A stretch of 64,000 nucleotides of DNA from Gordius sp. MW1 (lineage: Eukaryota; Nematomorpha; Gordioida; Gordea; Gordiidae), in the NCBI GenBank assembly GCA_964036665.1, contig OZ038530.1:5284501-5348500 (forward strand). The letters run 5' to 3'. Under the pieces are notes generated by a model. It was not told where the DNA came from. It did no database searches and was given only the letters and a program-made list of their open reading frames with translations. Below are positions 60,653-64,000 of the stretch, piece by piece; position 1 is the stretch's first letter, and every line of letters begins with the position of its first letter. The translations under genes were made by a program, and so were the position numbers.

Positions 60653-60950
60653 ATTTACATCTTCAATCACCCCCCCCCCGATCGTTATTATATTGTTTAC
60701 CTATTTTACGTCAACGATCATCATTATTATTCCTGCTATTTAAAGTACGAATTGTTTGTAAAAGTCAGTTATATATTTGTAAAGATATTTATATTTATTT
60801 TTGATCTGATATTAATAAAGCTTATTACCGGAGAGTTCTAGATCCAGTCCTCCCTTTTTGGGGGAGGACATACCTTGAAACGAATAAATAAATTCCAAAA
60901 TAACTAAATAAATATTTCTAAATTCTATACTTATTAGTTTATAGAAAAAT
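60653..60950. repeat. Unknown repeat 'R', copy 2, right part
   Basis: From ATTTACATCTTCAATC it continues the sequence interrupted at 56382 and matches copy 1 at about 54983-55300, including the CCCCCGATCGTTATTA block and a CCTCCCTTTTTGGGGGAGG stretch that could form a hairpin. Confidence 0.75.
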
Positions 60951-61130
60951 GGGTTAGGGTTAATAAACTGGGGGACATTTTACGCACCAATCAGAAAATG
61001 TCCCCTGTTTCGGCGAGTTGATAGGGCACTAATTTATGGCAAGTTGACAAGCAACCATATTTTAAAGGTGGCCCGTCAACTTGCCGAAAAGCATCTGAAT
61101 TGAGTTGATAGGACACCATTTTAAAGATAC
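60951..61130. repeat. Inverted GTCAACTTGCCGAAA motifs upstream of the dehydrogenase gene
   Basis: GGGGACATTTT and its complement bracket a short block after a GGGTTAGGGTTAA word. CGGCGAGTTGATAGGGCAC (61012) and GTGGCCCGTCAACTTGCCG (61063) are inverted copies. Partial copies sit at 61038 and 61098. A matching motif occurs at 54251. It may be a MITE fragment. Its place 12-130 bp before the start codon means it could also act in the promoter, which is speculation. Confidence 0.45.
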
Positions 61131-61141
61131 AAATAACAAGT

Positions 61142-62620
61142 ATGGCTAAATTGCCCTCATTTACTGTCATTACCACAGTAGGTGCGGTATGTGGGAGTCT
61201 TATTATATACAAGTTAGTTTCTTACTAGCTTTTTAAATTATGCCTAGATACATATTATTATCACGTTTCTTAAGGGATTATATAAATGGTCCAATTTTCA
61301 AAGGTAATGAGAATTTTGAAGGAAAAGTTGCGGTTTTAACTGGCGCTAATAGTGGAATTGGAAAAGAAACCGCTGCATTTTTATCAAGCAAAAGTAGTTA
61401 TGAAATGGTGAAGGAACTACAAATTTAGAATTTAAGGTTATAATGGCTTGTAGAGATATGGCAAAATGCAATAAAATAAGAGAAGACATTGTATTGCAAA
61501 CCAAAAATCCTAGGGTTTCATGTAAACCTTTAAATCTTGCTTCATTGGAGTCTGTGCAAAGTTTTGCAAATTATGTTAATTCAAGTATTTAAATAGTTAC
61601 ATAGGTTTTATTGTATATCATTATTTTTACTATGTTATTAAAAATTAAGTATTTTTTTAGAAGAACCAATTTTGAATATACTCATAAATAATGCTGGTAT
61701 AATGAACTGTCCTAAGGCTTATACACAAAATAATTTTGAAGCTCATTTTGGGGTAAATTACTTAGGTATATTAATGTATCTTAATTTAGATCTATTTTCA
61801 AATCTTCAATTTTTATATTTTTTCTTCTTAGTCTTAAAAAATAATTTTAGTTGCTATAATAAATTTAGGTATATGCCATATATACCCTAACAATTTTTAT
61901 ATTAGGTCATTTTTTGTTGACTATTATGCTTTTGCCTAAATTGCAAGTTAATGGTCCTAGCAAAATCATAAATATTATTGATCCAATCTGTAGAAAAGGG
62001 AAACTTAATATAAATAATGTTAAAGAACAGTCTGCAAATCAGGAGTTGACCACTAATTATGATGGAATAGAATGTTATAAATCAAGCAAGCTGGCACTGG
62101 TGGCTTTTTCACAAGAGTTAGCTCTACGGTTAAAAAGTACATTTTGAACAATTTTTACTTTACATAATGTTTGTAATTATGATTTTTGACAATTAGTAAT
62201 AATATATTATATGAAGTAAGTATATATTAAAAAAAAATAATATTGTGGCAACATTAGAACCCTAATTATTTCTTATAAAACATCTGTTAATTTGGAATGA
62301 TAAGCCTGAATTTAAGGCGCATAACTAATTAAAGCAAATAATATCCTATTGCTTGTCAAGAGATAAATGTTAATTTTTAAAGTTTAAATATAGATAAGGA
62401 AGTAGAAGTCATATGTGTAAATCCAGGAATTGTCAACACATCTCTTCAACGTTATTTGCCTTCCAATACCTCATGGATATCACGTTATACCTGGGCACCC
62501 CTACTCCAATTTTTTATCAAAGATCCTTTTTATGGCTCCCAACCAATTGTATATGCAGCATGTCGTTCACCCTCTTTTACTTCAGAACCTACATTAGTTT
62601 CAAGGTATTTTGTGTATTAA
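61142..62620 (+). CDS. Retinol dehydrogenase-like short-chain dehydrogenase (RDH13/RDH11-14 type), 6 exons
   Basis: This is an SDR-fold NAD(P)-binding protein, family role oxidoreduction of retinoids or other lipids at membranes. Exons: 61142-61212, 61275-61393, 61429-61584, 61661-61765, 61906-62136, 62394-62620. Introns are GT-AG and 62, 35, 76, 140 and 257 bp. All phases agree (909 nt, 302 residues). The N-terminus is a short membrane anchor ('ITTVGAVCGSLIIY'). The cofactor motif is 'TGANSGIG', then 'MACRDMAKC', 'ILINNAGIM', 'FGVNYLGHFLLT' and the active-site 'YKSSK'. The ATG at 61240 lies in intron 1 and is not the start. The segment normally holding the catalytic serine reads 'IINIIDPICRKG', with no serine. 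The C-terminus is about 30 residues shorter than RDH13, so a missed last exon is possible. Confidence 0.85.
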
Positions 62621-62644
62621 AATGAAGTGAATTATTTTACTAAG

Positions 62645-62787
62645 CATGGGCATAGCCTGCATTGAATTTAGAGGGGGGATAATGATTTAGGGAGGGGCAA
62701 AATGATCATTTTTTGAAATTTTAGACATCTTCAACAAATTTTGGATTTAGAGGGGGCAGCCGCCCCTCCCTTATGGCTATGCTCATA
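62645..62787. mobile_element. CGTAGCC-family MITE, 143 bp
   Basis: Ends are CATGGGCATAGCCTG and the complement of GGCTATGCTCATA. The internal GGAGGGGCAAAATGATCATT and GGGGGCAGCCGCCCCT blocks match the copy in ACY1 intron 11. The flanking octamers TTACTAAG and TATCTAAG are an imperfect target duplication. It lies 24 bp after the dehydrogenase stop codon, so it probably lies in or beside the 3' untranslated region. Confidence 0.75.
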
Positions 62788-62907
62788 TATCTAAGTATAG
62801 GGAATCTTGGCATGGTAATGGCGGTAAACATTTATCTTCCTTAAAAGGAACAATAATTATACTCAGTGTGAATGTTTTTAATTATTTGAAAAAGACTTAG
62901 TGTGTTC

Positions 62908-63868
62908 CAGTGACGTAAATGGGGGGGGGGGGGGGGGGGGAGGGGGGAATTAGATCTAAAGTTTATATTTATAGTTGTGCAACGTAACTGACCAAGTAAG
63001 ACACTTATTAATTGCTATGCAATTTATTGGAATTAGAAGTTCTTGAGATATTTTCGCTGGGAAAAAGAAAATATAAATTTATTTTATAATGACTCTTTTT
63101 TTAATTTTAATGTTGAAATAGAAATGCTATAAAAACGGGCCAATCCAAATCTATTTTTTGACATAGTATTTCTTATATAAAAGCTAATAGGTAAAGAAGA
63201 GTTGTGATGTTGGGCAAAGATTACAATATTTTATAAGCTGAAAGGGCGTCCAACGAAATCCTTCTATAATTTATTTTCATTCGCGTTTCTGGCAAAACAA
63301 TCAAAGAATTAGGAGGAAATATTATTTGGAAATTTGCCAAAACTTGTTTCTTGTCCAAAACCCGTTCATTTTCTTTGCATATCGAGGTTTCTTAAGTTCA
63401 AAATCATATAACTTAGCCTTAGGTTCGACTACTATTTCTAAAGTTTCTGTAACTGTCTGACTTGCTGAAGATCTAGGTCCTTTTTTTGCAATTGCTTGCA
63501 TAATATATTCAGAATGTCCTAGAGAAGTGAGCAAAGTTGCAGCTTCTGTTGCAACATCGTGATCATACTAGCTTGCTCCACTTTCTCCTTATTTGGTTTC
63601 TCTTCCATTTCTGACAATATTTCAATTAAAACTTCATGACGTTTGAATAGATTAAATGGGTTGACACTTTTATTAGCGATTCATGGGGAATTAGCTCTTA
63701 CTCCAGATGACGCTGGGAAAAAGAAAATATGAAATTATTTTATAATGACTTTCTTTATGTTTTATACCAGATTTTATAATTTTGATGTTGAAATAAAAAT
63801 GTTATAAAAATTTTGAAATTCCCCACCCCCCCCCCCCCCCTTTGGAGAAAATCCTGGCTACGCGCCTG
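62908..63868. mobile_element. CGTAGCC-family hAT element with internal duplication
   Basis: GTGTGTTC flanks it at 62900-62907 and 63869-63876. The left end is CAGTGACGTAAATGGGG and the complement of the right end is CAGGCGCGTAGCCAGG. Both ends pass into long G or C runs. Inside, 63055-63145 and 63711-63806 are direct repeats of about 90 bp (CGCTGGGAAAAAGAAAATAT). They bracket a 565-bp segment with a minus-strand coding remnant. Confidence 0.88.
63322..63690 (-). pseudogene. Unidentified coding remnant inside the hAT element
   Basis: A 70-codon minus frame (63322-63534) with 'LLTSLGHSEYIMQAIAKKG' joins, after a frame change near 63570, to an upstream piece with 'FKRHEVLIEILSEMEEKPN'. The composition is protein-like (charged, helix-forming) and lacks repeats. 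The spacing is loosely reminiscent of the helical middle part of ZMYM-type hAT transposases, but I cannot confirm this. A captured host exon is the alternative. Confidence 0.3.
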
Positions 63869-63879
63869 GTGTGTTCTAG

Positions 63880-64000
63880 TGAAGGGAAAACCTCAGGTTT
63901 TCTCGACCTAACCTAATAGGTTAAGTTAGGCTTTTCAAAAAACCTTGAAGTCTTTTAGAAACGCTAACTTTAACCTCGAGGTTAGAGGTCAAAATTAACC
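63880..64000. repeat. Inverted AACCTAA / TTAGGTT motifs at the window edge
   Basis: CCTAACCTAATAGGTTAAGTTAGG and the perfect palindrome TAACCTCGAGGTTA are found within 100 bp. They may be the start of another inverted-repeat element that continues beyond the window. Confidence 0.35.

Noticed and set aside
61240..61428. ORF starting at 61240 taken as the N-terminus of the dehydrogenase
   Set aside because: The first 11 codons lie in a GT-AG intron (61213-61274). Splicing from the 61142 exon restores the family's 'K-D-Y' context and a membrane anchor.
62920..62942. Long G run (and other C/G runs at 4157, 6940, 16390, 55009, 63822)
   Set aside because: These homopolymers lie inside transposon ends or AT-rich DNA. 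Their lengths may be unreliable, and no function is indicated.
1..64000. CRISPR array, bacterial operons or phage genes
   Set aside because: No regularly spaced repeats or polycistronic gene layout exist. Introns, LTR/non-LTR elements and animal genes show eukaryotic nuclear DNA.

Overview
This is a gene-poor, AT-rich, repeat-dense stretch of a eukaryotic genome, almost certainly an invertebrate animal. Three multi-exon genes with GT-AG introns can be reconstructed: an intact aminoacylase-1 gene, a retinol-dehydrogenase-like short-chain dehydrogenase gene, and a probable lipocalin gene. Around them are RTE-type non-LTR retrotransposons, Ty3/gypsy-type LTR retrotransposons, hAT-type DNA transposons, small MITEs and a non-autonomous Helitron. 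Degenerate TTAGGG-like arrays weakly favour a lineage with vertebrate-type telomere repeats over most insects, but the phylum is unresolved.

Layout. 1-9.7 kb: RTE fragment, Helitron (1934-2739), a TTAGGG-core MITE (2975-3210), a 470-bp inverted-repeat element (3232-3701), a 2.35-kb hAT element with 8-bp target duplications (4144-6495) and a decayed RTE copy. 9.7-19.5 kb: mostly featureless AT-rich DNA with a few MITEs. 19.5-22.5 kb: the most complete RTE copy. 25.6-32.3 kb: a gypsy-type element whose first half is tandemly duplicated and whose 3' LTR is inverted. 32.8-35.3 kb: an opposite-strand RTE copy that lacks its 3' end. 36.0-37.8 kb: a long palindromic element carrying two nested transposons. 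40.5-42.7 kb: an RTE fragment interrupted by a hAT element. 43.0-43.85 kb: the lipocalin-like gene. 45.76-51.82 kb: aminoacylase-1, 15 exons. 54.3-60.95 kb: two copies of an unknown repeat, the second split by a young gypsy-type element. 61.14-62.62 kb: the dehydrogenase gene, 6 exons including one 35-bp intron. 62.6-63.9 kb: further hAT/MITE copies.

The three host genes lie within the last 21 kb, on the + strand, and show no functional relationship. The most unusual structures are the gypsy element with inverted LTRs flanked by a 5-bp target duplication, the TTAGGG-array MITEs, the nested palindrome, and the very short intron together with the missing catalytic serine in the dehydrogenase gene. 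Every retroelement coding region is broken. No computation was run: gene models rest on manual splice-phase and family-length reasoning.
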